A stretch of 64,000 nt of DNA from Sphingobacterium allocomposti (GCF_008124885.1 NZ_VNHX01000005.1:1-64000); one strand, 5' to 3'; shown: positions 46,241-55,529, numbered from the stretch's first letter. Numbers and translations: made by a program. Notes: a model not told the origin generated them from the letters alone.

Positions 46241-46675
46241 ATGGCGACAAACCAACTGACATTTAAAAAGAAAGAACTCGCAAAGAAAAAACTGCAGAAA
46301 AAGCAGGATAAACTAGAACGACGCAGCCTCAAAAAAAGTAACAACGACAAAGGGAAGACATTAGAAGAAATGTACGCTTACGTTGACGAATTTGGGAACA
46401 TTACGACAGTACCACCGGATCAGCGCGAAAAGCCTACCGAAGAAGAAATCCAACGACGGTTGAATCCGGTTAGCGTAGACGAATACAGCTTTGGTAAAGT
46501 ATCGTATTACAACGCTCAGGGACATTACGGGTTCATTCGTGACAACCTGACAAAACAAACTGTATACTTTAACGACCGACTTGTCGGAAAAACCCTGCAG
46601 ATCGACCAGAAGGTAAAATTCAAATTTGTACGCAGCAAACAAGGTAACCAAGTTACCGAAGTCGAGCTGATCTAA
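46241..46675 (+). CDS. cold-shock-domain protein with basic N-terminal extension
   Basis: 144-aa nucleic-acid-binding protein. The first 45 residues are Lys/Arg-rich and probably helical (FKKKELAKKKLQKKQDKLERRSLKK). The C-terminal 65 residues resemble a diverged cold-shock OB fold: GKVSYYNAQGHYGFIRDNLTKQTVYFNDRLVGKTLQIDQKVKFKFV, with the RNP1-like YGFIRD. The linker carries PPDQREKPTEEEIQRRL. It sits next to the cspA-helicase pair, suggesting a role in RNA handling at low temperature. Confidence 0.85.
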   Translation: MATNQLTFKKKELAKKKLQKKQDKLERRSLKKSNNDKGKTLEEMYAYVDEFGNITTVPPDQREKPTEEEIQRRLNPVSVDEYSFGKVSYYNAQGHYGFIRDNLTKQTVYFNDRLVGKTLQIDQKVKFKFVRSKQGNQVTEVELI

Positions 46676-46718
46676 CTTCCATTCCGCGCGTGAAACGACG
46701 GTCCTCCACGGACGGCGC

Positions 46719-46749
46719 TTTCAGTGAAAAAGCGTGGAAATTAAATTTG
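46719..46749 (+). promoter_or_regulatory. orphan promoter in the gap before cspA
   Basis: TTTC (46719-46722), 19 bases, then TAAATTTG (46742-46749). No plausible gene follows on this strand before the hairpin at 46993, and the 270 bases between could encode a short RNA. Nothing else in 46676-46992 is assignable. Confidence 0.4.
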
Positions 46750-46992
46750 TCACAAAACGGTAGTTTACGTGTACGCACGGAGCTATCGCCTTGGTGACGA
46801 GCGTAACAGACAAAAGCAGCCTATCAACAGACATGGAATGCAATCGCTGCTACATGGCAAGCCCGTGTACAAAGCGAAAATATCTTCTCCATGCAAAATA
46901 ATTTTCATACCGCCCATGCGGCCTGGCAACGGCATATGCCCGTTACTGTCTCTCACGACAGGCTATTCCGCATGGCAAAACAAAACAAAAAA

Positions 46993-47021
46993 ATAGCAGG
47001 CAACATCCCGTTGCCTGCTAT
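46993..47021 (-). terminator. terminator of the helicase-cspA operon
   Basis: A perfect 12-bp stem, ATAGCAGGCAAC with GTTGCCTGCTAT around a 5-nt loop. It is followed on the minus strand by TTTTTTTGTTTTG. Confidence 0.9.
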
Positions 47022-47049
47022 CCTCGTTAAAAATATCTAGTGCTGACTA

Positions 47050-47244
47050 TTAACGAACGATACGTACGTTAGTCGCGTTGATACCTTTTCTACCGTTTTC
47101 TACTTCGAATGTTACGGTGTCGTTCTCACGGATCTCGTCGACAAGACCTGACGTATGTACGAAAACATCCTGACCACCATTAGCTGGTGTGATAAAACCG
47201 AAACCTTTAGTAATGTTGAAAAATTTTACTGTTCCTTCTTGCAT
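47050..47244 (-). CDS. cspA: cold-shock protein, CspA family
   Basis: Single-stranded RNA/DNA-binding OB-fold protein of 64 aa. GTVKFFNITKGFGFITPANGGQDVFVHTSGL contains RNP1 KGFGFI and RNP2 VFVHT. The rest, ENDTVTFEVENGRKGINATNVRIVR, is standard. It follows the DEAD-box helicase gene by 14 bases on the same strand, so the two are co-transcribed and end at 46993-47021. It acts as an RNA chaperone. Confidence 0.96.
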   Translation of the reverse strand: MQEGTVKFFNITKGFGFITPANGGQDVFVHTSGLVDEIRENDTVTFEVENGRKGINATNVRIVR

Positions 47245-47258
47245 TTTGTTATTATTTA

Positions 47259-48395
47259 TTAATGAATCAATTTGTTTACAATTATCGAGCCGATTTCCAA
47301 TTGGAAACCGATTAGTTTTTGAATACCTTTCAGGTTACTTTTTTCATCCTCGCTGCAGAACGAAATCGCGACACCGTCTTTTCCGGCGCGGCCCGTCCGC
47401 CCGATCCGATGGACATACGTCTCCGAGTCGTCCGGAAGATCAAAATTAAAGACAAAGGGTAGATCACTTATATCGATGCCACGGGCCGCAATATCAGTCG
47501 CGATAAGCAATGTTACACTCCCCTTTTTAAAATCGGCCAATGCTTTTTGCCGGGCATTCTGTGACTTGTTACCATGAATTGCGGCCGTCTTAATTCCTTT
47601 CTTAAGAAGCTGTTTTGCCAGCCTGTCTGCCCCGTGTTTGGTGCGTGTAAACACCAGCGATTGCTCAATCCGGTGTGCGTCGATGAGCGTACACAACAAG
47701 GCCATCTTCTCTTTCTTCTCCACGAAGTACACGGACTGGTTGACCGTCGTAGCTGTTGAGGATACCGGAGACACATTTATTTCTACGGGGTTGGTTAACA
47801 AGGTATCCGCAAACTTCCGGATGCTAGCCGGCATTGTCGCCGAAAAGAAAAGCGTCTGACGCTGCTTCGGCACATGCTGTAACACCCTCTTGATGTCGTG
47901 GATGAAACCCATATCGAGCATCGTATCTGCCTCGTCCAACACCAATGTCTTTACCTGTGCAAGGCTCAACAGTTTCTGGTTAATAAGATCGAGCAGCCTT
48001 CCGGGGGTTGCAACAACAATGTCTACTCCTCCTTTTAGTAGCTGTGTCTGACTGTGTTGGGAAACGCCCCCGAATATCACAGCACACTTAACCTGCAGAT
48101 AGCGACTATACTCTTCCAAGCTCTTTCCGATCTGGATAGCAAGCTCACGCGTAGGTGCCAAGATCAACGCCTGGGGGCACTTTTCGCCTCGCCTCTGCTG
48201 AACCGAAAGAAGTTGGAGAATAGGGATGCCAAATGCTGCTGTTTTACCTGTACCGGTCTGCGCGCATCCGATAAGATCGTCTCCGCGTAGAACAACCGGC
48301 ATAGACTGTTCCTGTATTGGAGTGGCGGTAATATATCCGAGTTCGGTTATCGCCTTTAAAATAGGATCAGATAATCCTAATGTGTTAAATTTCAT
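47259..48395 (-). CDS. DEAD-box RNA helicase (RhlE-like)
   Basis: ATP-dependent RNA helicase of 378 aa, consisting only of the core with no long C-terminal tail. Q motif ATPIQEQSMP, motif I AQTGTGKTAAF, Ia PTRELAIQI, II DEAD in LVLDEADTMLDMGF, III SAT, then IVa, V DIAARGIDISDLPFVFN and VI HRIGRTGRAG. It forms an operon with cspA 14 bases downstream. A long untranslated leader, about 390 nt if the element at 48793-48800 is used, precedes it. Confidence 0.94.
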   Translation of the reverse strand: MKFNTLGLSDPILKAITELGYITATPIQEQSMPVVLRGDDLIGCAQTGTGKTAAFGIPILQLLSVQQRRGEKCPQALILAPTRELAIQIGKSLEEYSRYLQVKCAVIFGGVSQHSQTQLLKGGVDIVVATPGRLLDLINQKLLSLAQVKTLVLDEADTMLDMGFIHDIKRVLQHVPKQRQTLFFSATMPASIRKFADTLLTNPVEINVSPVSSTATTVNQSVYFVEKKEKMALLCTLIDAHRIEQSLVFTRTKHGADRLAKQLLKKGIKTAAIHGNKSQNARQKALADFKKGSVTLLIATDIAARGIDISDLPFVFNFDLPDDSETYVHRIGRTGRAGKDGVAISFCSEDEKSNLKGIQKLIGFQLEIGSIIVNKLIH

Positions 48396-48868
48396 GTAGT
48401 CGTTTTCTTATTATCACAGACGAAGGTGTTTGCCTAGACACACATTCCACTTCATCTGGACAATATCATTAAAAATGTTAAGGAAGTCCAGAAGCTTATC
48501 GCCTTTCGCGCAGCCATGCTGAAGATTCCAATATAGTACCGAGCGTGCCTCTGCACATAGACAGCGAACACACCCCTGTACAACTGTAGGTACCCTTCGT
48601 GGATACACAGTCTGTACCAACCGAACAAGAAAATACTGTAGTTTACGGTGAGATCTGACCGCCCCGCGGGCAAAGCTTCCGTTTACACAACATATCGTCA
48701 AGACCATGGGCAGCTGATAAGCCAAGACTGATATAACGGAAAAGTGCAAACTAAACGATCTCAGAAAAAGCCAGGCAGAGCCTATAATGGGTCAAAGGTA
48801 ACGATAATATCTTGGATTTCGGCGCTTTTTGTTTTATTTATCTAGAACAAATCCGAGGTCATCTCCGT
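48396..48868 (-). other. 473-base upstream region of the helicase gene
   Basis: No convincing gene. On the minus strand, TACCTTTG (48793-48800) is a -7 match, so most of this interval may be a transcribed 5' leader. Short open frames in it lack start signals and motifs. A leader of this size is plausible for a cold-regulated gene. Confidence 0.45.
48793..48800 (-). promoter_or_regulatory. -7 element upstream of the helicase-cspA operon (TACCTTTG)
   Basis: Minus-strand TACCTTTG fits TANNTTTG. No -33 box at the right spacing. It would give a leader of about 390 nt. Confidence 0.4.
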
Positions 48869-49930
48869 CTATCTCGACATCTGATGTATCACAGCGACGT
48901 GCGAACGTAGAGCCTGCCAGAACGAATTAAACTCAATATACGGAATATTGTATTCCCGGCATGTCTCCACAACGATAGCGTTTATTGCAGGGTAATGAAC
49001 GTGGCTGATCTTCGGAAACAAATGATGTTCTACCTGAAAGTTCAGTCCGCCGAGCAGCCAGGTAAGCACCCTGTTTTTTGTCGCGAAGTTTGCTGTGGAA
49101 TGCAGCTGATGAACCATCCACTCTTCCTCCACGCGCGACTCTTCCACTGTCTTAAACTCCGTTCCCGACACGACATGAGCCAGCTGGAACACGGTCGCCA
49201 GACACAACCCGCAGACAATTCCAGCCACTAAAAGGCCGATTACAGTCGGTAGCCAGCCGACACATAGCACAGGAATGGTAACGAACAGCTGCAGGTGAAG
49301 GATCTTGCTGACCCAAAATATCACTTTTTCGCGCAGCGGAAAGTCGAACGTGTCTGATTGGTTGCCCAGCTTCTGCCGAAAATACTTCTCATAGTCTTGA
49401 TAAAAAATCCATGCGAGATACGATATACCGTACAAGAGTGGAAAGTAAAAACGCTGGTACCGGTGGTGTTTCCGAAGCTGCTGATCATGATGTATGCGCA
49501 TAAACTTAATCTCGATATCGTGGTCCTCGCCGTCGATATTTGTGTAAGTATGGTGGGCGATGTTATGCTTTAGCTTCCAGAAATAAATATTTCCGCCCAG
49601 TAGGTTAAGCGTATAGGACAGGAATGTATTAAGTTTTTTGTTGTCCGAAAACGAGTTATGCCCCGCATCGTGCATGATATTGAAGCCGATCGCGGCCAGG
49701 TTGACCCCAAACAGGGCGCACAGTACGAGGCTGATCGCCCAGTGCGGCTGTACGAAGACAAGGAGACTATACAGTACCACAAAAGACGTCAAGAGTATCG
49801 CTGCCTTCAGGAAAATCCTGCGGTTGCCCGTCCTTGCCTTTGCGGCCTGTTTAAAGTAGTTGTTTGTTTTAAGTTTAAGGGATTTGGAGAACAACGTATT
49901 GCCGTTGTTAAATTTGGGGGATGACTTCAT
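48869..49930 (-). CDS. membrane-bound acyl-lipid/acyl-CoA desaturase
   Basis: Integral membrane di-iron desaturase of 353 aa. The three histidine boxes are IMHDAGHNSF, LKHNIAHHTYTN and the third, FQVEHHLFPKISHVHYPAI, in the QxxHH form of front-end/linoleoyl-type enzymes. Four to six hydrophobic helices surround them. Introducing double bonds raises membrane fluidity in the cold, fitting its place beside cspA and the helicase. No cytochrome b5 domain is fused. A -7 element TATATTTG lies at 50015-50022. Confidence 0.93.
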   Translation of the reverse strand: MKSSPKFNNGNTLFSKSLKLKTNNYFKQAAKARTGNRRIFLKAAILLTSFVVLYSLLVFVQPHWAISLVLCALFGVNLAAIGFNIMHDAGHNSFSDNKKLNTFLSYTLNLLGGNIYFWKLKHNIAHHTYTNIDGEDHDIEIKFMRIHHDQQLRKHHRYQRFYFPLLYGISYLAWIFYQDYEKYFRQKLGNQSDTFDFPLREKVIFWVSKILHLQLFVTIPVLCVGWLPTVIGLLVAGIVCGLCLATVFQLAHVVSGTEFKTVEESRVEEEWMVHQLHSTANFATKNRVLTWLLGGLNFQVEHHLFPKISHVHYPAINAIVVETCREYNIPYIEFNSFWQALRSHVAVIHQMSR

Positions 49931-50014
49931 TGTACCAATAACGGGGGAAAAATATATTAAAAAAGTAAACGTCTCGGGCTTTAGACATTAATTGGCTAAA
50001 AGTTGAAAACGTAA

Positions 50015-50022
50015 CAAATATA
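50015..50022 (-). promoter_or_regulatory. -7 element of the desaturase gene (TATATTTG)
   Basis: Minus-strand TATATTTG, an exact TANNTTTG match, 85 bases before the ATG. There is no clear -33 box. Confidence 0.5.
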
Positions 50023-50189
50023 CCTTTTAATTACTTAAAACACTAGTTCAATGCGTTAAATATATGTTAATTCCGCTGGCGCGGGACATTCGATCTGAAT
50101 ATGCGGGCCCGTGAGATAGCGCGGCCGATCTCTTACATGGCACCTGTGCAGAAGAGATCCATAGTATACCAAGTCGGTAAGAAATACGG

Positions 50190-52697
50190 CTACAACGACG
50201 CTGCTGATTCAGATGTTCCCGCCGTACGGCGCGGTTCCGCCGTATCTGTCGATACGATAGCTTCGCCTGTCTTCAATCCCTTTGCTTTTGCGATCAACCT
50301 GATCACGCCTTCCGTCTCGCTCGATTGCACAATGGCCGTTAACTGACCGCCAAACAGCCGCATTTTTGGCATATGGAACATCTCCAGAGACGTCGGGTCA
50401 CCGTTGGCTGCTGCTTTGTAGGTTCCTGCCCCTTTTACCGAAAATGTCACCAGCGAGGTATCCAGCGGACATAGGTTGCCCTCCCTGTCCACCGCCTTCA
50501 CGCGGATATAGGCGAGCGAGCGGCCATCCGCTGTAATATGGTCCTGTGCCGGCTCCAGCACAAGCTTGTAAGGCTTTCCTGCCGTACGTACAACCTTCTC
50601 TTCGGCCACCTTTCCCTGATCGTCATAAGCGATCACCTTGAGTTCGCCCGGTTCGTATCGAACATCCATCCACATCAGCCGATAGCGATGCTGCAGAGAA
50701 GCCTTGCTCTTTGTCTGAACTCCTTGGCTCTTGCCATTCACGAAAAGTTCCGCCCGTGGATAACTGGTATAGACAAAAACAGGCGTTACCTCGCCGGTGC
50801 GGTCGGGCCATGTCCAGTGAGGCAATATATGCAGCGTGCTAGCTCCCTTGTTCCACAAGCTCCGATATAGATAGTAGCGGTCCTTAGGAATGCTTGCGAG
50901 GTCGATAATGCCGAACATGGAACTGTGGTTGGGCCACGCATCCGTATCATAAGGCGACGGTTCTCCTAAATAGTCAAAGCCGGTCCACACAAACTGTCCC
51001 ATTGTCCAATGATGATCCTCGGCCAACGCGAAATCATCGTCAGGCAAGTTAGACCATGAACAATGTTCCATGTCATATGACGATGACTGGTGGTCGGGAT
51101 ACAACGCATCCGCTCTCTTCTGTACCGGGAATTTATAGATACCCCTTGAACTTACTGTCGACGAGGTTTCACTTCCCAGCAACAGGTTCTGCGGCAACTT
51201 CGCATAAGCTTCTTCATAACGATGGGCGCGGTAATTCAGGCCCGGCACGTCTAATAAGGCTGCAAAGCCGTTTTCCAATACACAGGATACCTGATCCATC
51301 CCACACGTAACGGGCCTTGTCGGATCCTCACGATGGCATATCTCCTGCAGGAACGAAGCAACCCGATATCCGTCGGGCCGGCACTGTGTCGGCACTTCGT
51401 TGCCAATGCTCCACATCACCACAGATGGATTGTTACGGAAATGACGGATCATATTAATCATATCCCGTTCTGCCCATTCGTCGAAAAAACGATGATAGCC
51501 GTTCGCGCACTTGGCAATATCCCATTCGTCAAAAGGTTCGATCATCATCATGAAGCCCATCTCATCACACAGTTCCACCAACTCCGGTGCAGGCATATTG
51601 TGCGCCGTCCGGATGGCATCACACCCCATATCCTTCAGCAGCGTTAGCTGATGCCGCAATGCCGACACGTTGATTGCAGTTCCGAGCGGCCCCAGATCGT
51701 GATGGTTGCACACACCCTGAAACTTACGCAGCTTACCGTTTAGTAAAAAGCCTCTGTCAGCTACGACGCGGATTTCCCTGATGCCGAAACGTGTGCTTAT
51801 TCGATCTACAAGCTTGTCGCCCACATAAATTTGTGACACGGCAGTATACAGCTTCGGGCCCTCCGGGCTCCAGAGCGACGGATTCCGCACATCGAGATGC
51901 TGTACGAAAGGTTTATCATAGTTGATCTTTTGTTCATTTTCACGGTGCGCAACAACCGCCCCCTCCTCGTCCAGAATGTCGGTCACCATGCGTACCTGCT
52001 GCCCGCTTGCACCAGCAACCGTGGTCTCCAGCCGCACGGATGCCACACTGTCCGACACGAAGGGTGTTGTGACATATGTACCCCATACAGGCACGTGAAT
52101 TTTCTCCGTCACGATAAGATGAACATTTCGGTACAGTCCGGCGCCCGGATACCATCGGGACGACTGCGTCTTATTCTCCAGACGTACAGCTAACGTGTTA
52201 CGTTGCCCGTCCGCGGTAAGCAGATCGGTCACATCGCAGTGGAAGGCATTATAGCCATAGGGCCAAAAACATGCTTCCCGCCCGTTTACATATATACGGG
52301 CCTCGCTCATCGCGCCGTCAAACTTTAGCACAACCCGTTTCTGTCCAGTCCTGAAGCCGGGCACGTCAAAGATGCGCCGGTACCACCCTACGCCCGCGTA
52401 TGGCAACCCACCCGTGCGGCCCGTCTTGACGGTAGCCACCTTCTCTCCATTCTGCGTAACCGCCACCTCCTGCAGGTCGTGCGACCGGTCAAAAGGACCG
52501 TATATAGCCCAGTCATGGGGCACTGTAACCGGTGTCCATCCGTCGTCATCAAAACGTACTGACGCTGCCCCCTCCACCTCGCCCTTGAAGAAGCGCCAGC
52601 CTTTTTCCAACATATACTCGCTGCGGACGGTTTGTCCTTGTAAAGACAGTGGGAACACACTACATATCAACAGTAATCCGTGCCAAACGCTCATCAT
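50190..52697 (-). CDS. glycoside hydrolase family 2 enzyme (beta-galactosidase-like)
   Basis: Secreted glycosidase of 835 aa. The signal peptide MMSVWHGLLLICSVFPLSLQG leads to the jelly-roll sugar-binding domain (GWRFFKGEVEGAASVRFDDDGWTPVTVPHDWAI), an immunoglobulin-like domain and a TIM barrel. NPSVVMWSIGNEVP gives acid/base Glu434, and LLGSETSSTVSSRG gives the probable nucleophile Glu510. The C-terminal DUF4982-like and Big-like modules (KLVLEPAQDHITADGRSLAYIRVKAVD) follow. The specificity could be galactoside or glucuronide. No SusCD pair adjoins. Confidence 0.93.
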   Translation of the reverse strand: MMSVWHGLLLICSVFPLSLQGQTVRSEYMLEKGWRFFKGEVEGAASVRFDDDGWTPVTVPHDWAIYGPFDRSHDLQEVAVTQNGEKVATVKTGRTGGLPYAGVGWYRRIFDVPGFRTGQKRVVLKFDGAMSEARIYVNGREACFWPYGYNAFHCDVTDLLTADGQRNTLAVRLENKTQSSRWYPGAGLYRNVHLIVTEKIHVPVWGTYVTTPFVSDSVASVRLETTVAGASGQQVRMVTDILDEEGAVVAHRENEQKINYDKPFVQHLDVRNPSLWSPEGPKLYTAVSQIYVGDKLVDRISTRFGIREIRVVADRGFLLNGKLRKFQGVCNHHDLGPLGTAINVSALRHQLTLLKDMGCDAIRTAHNMPAPELVELCDEMGFMMMIEPFDEWDIAKCANGYHRFFDEWAERDMINMIRHFRNNPSVVMWSIGNEVPTQCRPDGYRVASFLQEICHREDPTRPVTCGMDQVSCVLENGFAALLDVPGLNYRAHRYEEAYAKLPQNLLLGSETSSTVSSRGIYKFPVQKRADALYPDHQSSSYDMEHCSWSNLPDDDFALAEDHHWTMGQFVWTGFDYLGEPSPYDTDAWPNHSSMFGIIDLASIPKDRYYLYRSLWNKGASTLHILPHWTWPDRTGEVTPVFVYTSYPRAELFVNGKSQGVQTKSKASLQHRYRLMWMDVRYEPGELKVIAYDDQGKVAEEKVVRTAGKPYKLVLEPAQDHITADGRSLAYIRVKAVDREGNLCPLDTSLVTFSVKGAGTYKAAANGDPTSLEMFHMPKMRLFGGQLTAIVQSSETEGVIRLIAKAKGLKTGEAIVSTDTAEPRRTAGTSESAASL

Positions 52698-53059
52698 ATC
52701 TCTTTTATTTAAATTGTTATAACCGTGTTATCACCGACAATATTCCTCCTGACGACATCCGATAACCATGCCCAATAGAAACCGTGCGACGGTTGTTTCT
52801 CCCCGTACCTACGTCTGATTTCAACGAAACGAGATCCGTTCTTATCAGCAAAAGTGGCCATAACCTGCGATCCGGTCGCCACCCTGCTATCCGAATATAT
52901 AATTTTACGGGCTTTGTTCCAATTTCTTCTGGTATGATCTTTATCCTCCGTCCGCCGGCAAGGGGTGCGCAGCCGCGGTTGCCACTCCTTCCATGCCGAT
53001 GCGCCGTTCCCAGCAACCAAGACAGGAGGCCGATTTCCGATGTTCCAGAGGTAAATTGC
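52698..53059. other. 360-base divergent gap between GH2 and AraC genes
   Basis: Open frames on both strands overlap one another and show no motif. No promoter for GH2 was recognised; the AraC-side promoter element is listed next. Nothing else is seen. Confidence 0.5.
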
Positions 53060-53067
53060 TAACTTTG
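53060..53067 (+). promoter_or_regulatory. -7 element of the AraC-type regulator gene (TAACTTTG)
   Basis: TAACTTTG matches TANNTTTG, 17 bases before the ATG at 53085. Confidence 0.5.
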
Positions 53068-53084
53068 CGTAAAACAGTGCTATA

Positions 53085-53882
53085 ATGAAGCTAACCTATC
53101 ACGACGTCCCGCCAGATCTGCAGCCTTACATCGAGCGCATATGGCAGTTTGAAAGCCCGCAAACGTTACATAAGCGTGAGCGGGCCGCAGTTATACCCAA
53201 CGGACGGTGTGTGATGATCTGGAACTACAAGGGCGGATACTGCCATCATCTGGGCCAGCAAACCTTTGTACACGACCCGTACGACCTTCACCTCATCGGA
53301 CAGCATACCCAAGCTTTAACGCTGGTCGGGAGCGAGCCTGTCTATGCACTGGGTATCACCTTCCGTGCCTATGGCTATTACGCTTTTCTGGACGACGGAG
53401 ACGCTATTCCTACTGCTGTCGTCTCCTTTACTCCGGAAGAACGTATACGCTACGGCTTCCCGTCCACATTTGACGGAAACAGCAGTACGCTTGTGGAAAA
53501 CGTCATCCACAGTCTCCGGCGGAACCGTAAAAGGCAACCATCTCCGTGGGTAACCGAACTGGCACATGCTATAGAACACGACCACGGAAAGATCCCGATC
53601 GGTCTGCTAATGGAGGGGATTCCAGTATCACAACGTCACCTGAATAAGCTTTTCAAAATTCAGGTCGGGCTAACGCCCAAAACGTTCGCCTCCATCGTTC
53701 GTTTCCGTCGTGTGTACAACGATTTTCTCCGGGACAAAAGTCGGGAAAAGAAAACGAGCTTATACGATTACTATTACGACGAATCACACTTCATCCAAGA
53801 CTTTAAGCGTATCTTCATGACCAAGCCCAAAGCCTTCCTCGAGCAGATGAACGCATTGGGAAACCAATTCATTATTCGATAA
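53085..53882 (+). CDS. AraC family transcriptional regulator
   Basis: 265 aa. The N-terminal 150 residues form a cupin-like sensor of the DUF6597 type (YHDVPPDLQPYIERIWQFESP, VIPNGRCVMIWNYKGGY, LIGQHTQALTL). The C-terminal 100 residues hold two helix-turn-helix motifs: GKIPIGLLMEGIPVSQRHLNKLFKIQVGLTPKTFASIVRFRRVYNDF and SLYDYYYDESHFIQDFKRIFMTKPKAFLEQM. It is divergent from the GH2 gene, so may control it, though a nearby methyltransferase is also a candidate. Effector unknown. Confidence 0.9.
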   Translation: MKLTYHDVPPDLQPYIERIWQFESPQTLHKRERAAVIPNGRCVMIWNYKGGYCHHLGQQTFVHDPYDLHLIGQHTQALTLVGSEPVYALGITFRAYGYYAFLDDGDAIPTAVVSFTPEERIRYGFPSTFDGNSSTLVENVIHSLRRNRKRQPSPWVTELAHAIEHDHGKIPIGLLMEGIPVSQRHLNKLFKIQVGLTPKTFASIVRFRRVYNDFLRDKSREKKTSLYDYYYDESHFIQDFKRIFMTKPKAFLEQMNALGNQFIIR

Positions 53883-54053
53883 AAGGTCTATTTTTTCCAA
53901 TTTTCCGTGGTGCTGAATACGGAGCTTTGTGAACGTTTTTCTCATGCCTCCTTCAACGATGGCGGGCAGAACTTTAATGGCATTCTGAACCATAGCACTT
54001 TCAATGATGCCGTTGAGAGGAACGGATAAAGCAGACAACTAAAAAAGAAAAAT

Positions 54054-54878
54054 ATGTTAGCACACGTTACAGACACCGCTAGAGAGCTGATGATTTTTAA
54101 AGCGCAGACCACCACAATCCCTTACGCCAGGGAAGTTGCCGAACACTTCAAACTAGCCGCACCCGAGGGAGCGTTGAAAGATTTCGGCTTCTGGGCAAGC
54201 GTCGTCCATTTTGAAATGCGCTTTCGGTCCATTGAACATTTCATTGAAAAGTCATCTGTTCCGAATATACTCGAGCTGTCGTCGGGCTACGCTTTTCGGG
54301 GGCTACAACACTGTCTCCGGCGGCCGGATATCGTATACATAGATTCCGATCTATTTCCGGTTGTAGCAGAAAAAAGCCGTATGCTGCAGACATGGGGCAT
54401 ACCCCTACCCCCGAATTTACATCTTAAACGGATAGACGCGACCATGGCCGAGACCTATCCCGCGCTGTCCAGCCCTGTAAGCGTCGTGAATGAAGGTCTC
54501 CTGATGTATTTCGATAATGAGGGGAAAGCGCGGATCATGAATAACATCCGGGCGATATTGCAGGAACACGGCGGCAGCTGGACTACATCAGATATCTACG
54601 TGCGGCATGACACCGATACTGTTGGAAGTGACCGCGATAAAAAGTGGGGCACCTTCTTTCAAAAGAACAAGGTCAACCAGAATTATTTTGCAAGTTTCGA
54701 GGCGGCAGAACAGTTTTTTTACGATAACGGCTTCACCGTACGCGACCGCTATGAACCGGAGTTTGAAAAGCTCAGCAGTGTTCCGATGTTATTCCAGTAT
54801 GGAGACGAAGCACAGCTACAGGCGCTCCGCGAGCGTGGGCGCATACAAGAGACATGGCAGCTTGTGCCTCGCCATTGA
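54054..54878 (+). CDS. class I SAM methyltransferase, leucine carboxyl methyltransferase-like
   Basis: 274 aa. SAM motif I, ILELSSGYAFRGLQHC, is diverged but in the right place. VYIDSDLFPVVAEKSRML is motif II, and SVVNEGLLMYFDNEGKARIMNNIRAIL is the LCM/COG3315 signature. The rest reads DIYVRHDTDTVGSDRDKKWGTFFQKN. Members methylate small molecules or protein carboxyl groups; the substrate here is unknown. The ATG at 54054 follows an A-rich GAAAAAT. It converges with the VOC gene through a weak hairpin at 54886-54905. Confidence 0.85.
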   Translation: MLAHVTDTARELMIFKAQTTTIPYAREVAEHFKLAAPEGALKDFGFWASVVHFEMRFRSIEHFIEKSSVPNILELSSGYAFRGLQHCLRRPDIVYIDSDLFPVVAEKSRMLQTWGIPLPPNLHLKRIDATMAETYPALSSPVSVVNEGLLMYFDNEGKARIMNNIRAILQEHGGSWTTSDIYVRHDTDTVGSDRDKKWGTFFQKNKVNQNYFASFEAAEQFFYDNGFTVRDRYEPEFEKLSSVPMLFQYGDEAQLQALRERGRIQETWQLVPRH

Positions 54879-54885
54879 GATGAGA

Positions 54886-54905
54886 GAGGCGCCCCGAAGC
54901 GCCTC
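54886..54905. terminator. weak bidirectional terminator-like hairpin
   Basis: GAGGCGC and GCGCCTC around a 6-nt loop lie between two convergent genes. It is GC-rich, but no T-run follows on either strand. Confidence 0.5.
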
Positions 54906-54917
54906 ATCTGACCTTTA

Positions 54918-55307
54918 TTAATGCAATTCGACAACAGTGATACGGTTGCCGTATAAGTCGGCACAATGGAAATATGAGCTCTCATCCGTTTCCTCTAATG
55001 GCTCCAGAATCTCCACCCCGTTGTTCTTTACGTGTTCGAACAGTTGTTTGCTGTTGTCTGTATAAACAACCAGTAACGGCTGCCCGCCCGTCTGCCGGCC
55101 CACTAGCTGCTGTTGTTCGGCATCTGTCGCCTTCAGAAACCAGATACCAGATTGATCATCATCGCTGAAGCGGACATGCAAGAAGCGAAGCGTGTCAGAA
55201 ACCGTCATATCAAACAGCTTTTCACAGAAAAAGTTAGTACGGTAAAAGTCATACGCTTCGTCGTAATCGTTTACCAAGACGATAGTTCGTCCAAGAGTTG
55301 TTTTCAT
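54918..55307 (-). CDS. VOC family protein (glyoxalase/bleomycin-resistance fold)
   Basis: 129-aa single VOC module. GRTIVLVNDYDEAYDFYRTNFFCEKLFDMTV is the first beta-alpha-beta half. WFLKATDAEQQQLVGRQTGGQPLLVVYTDNSKQLFEHVKNNGVEILEPLEETDESSYFHCADLYGNRITVVELH is the second, ending with the usual DPxGNxIxLxE-like motif as DLYGNRITVVE. Metal-binding residues are partly kept. Reaction unknown. Expressed alone. Confidence 0.88.
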   Translation of the reverse strand: MKTTLGRTIVLVNDYDEAYDFYRTNFFCEKLFDMTVSDTLRFLHVRFSDDDQSGIWFLKATDAEQQQLVGRQTGGQPLLVVYTDNSKQLFEHVKNNGVEILEPLEETDESSYFHCADLYGNRITVVELH

Positions 55308-55494
55308 CTATTTTCCTCGTTAGCGGTGGCCACGGCGGATGGACCTCCATTCGGCAAACCGACATGCCACCTTGTAGTACAGACGCAGTACCCGTCAAGT
55401 ACTGATGAAGTACTAGTATAGTACTATTTTGTTACAAAGAGAAACAACAACTAGCTGCTTCTCATCCATGCGGAAGGCCCACCTCCGCTGGAGT

Positions 55495-55529
55495 AGGCGT
55501 GCCGACTTTCGGACGGCACGCCTTTTTTT
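55495..55529 (+). terminator. terminator-like hairpin after the TolC exporter operon
   Basis: A perfect 10-bp stem, AGGCGTGCCG with CGGCACGCCT around a 9-nt loop. Seven T follow on the plus strand. On the minus strand the run precedes the stem, so for the exporter operon it would act only as a 3' stabilising hairpin; the T-run suits plus-strand read-through. Confidence 0.7.

Noticed and set aside
48414..48749. 111-codon minus-strand frame upstream of the helicase
   Set aside because: No ribosome-binding site, no family motif, overlapping alternative frames; more likely part of the untranslated leader.
52709..53062. Overlapping frames on both strands between GH2 and AraC genes
   Set aside because: Mutually overlapping, Arg-rich, no signal or motif, no promoter.
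53784..54038. 84-codon minus-strand frame at the end of the AraC gene
   Set aside because: A third of it is antisense to the AraC DNA-binding domain and it has no recognisable feature.
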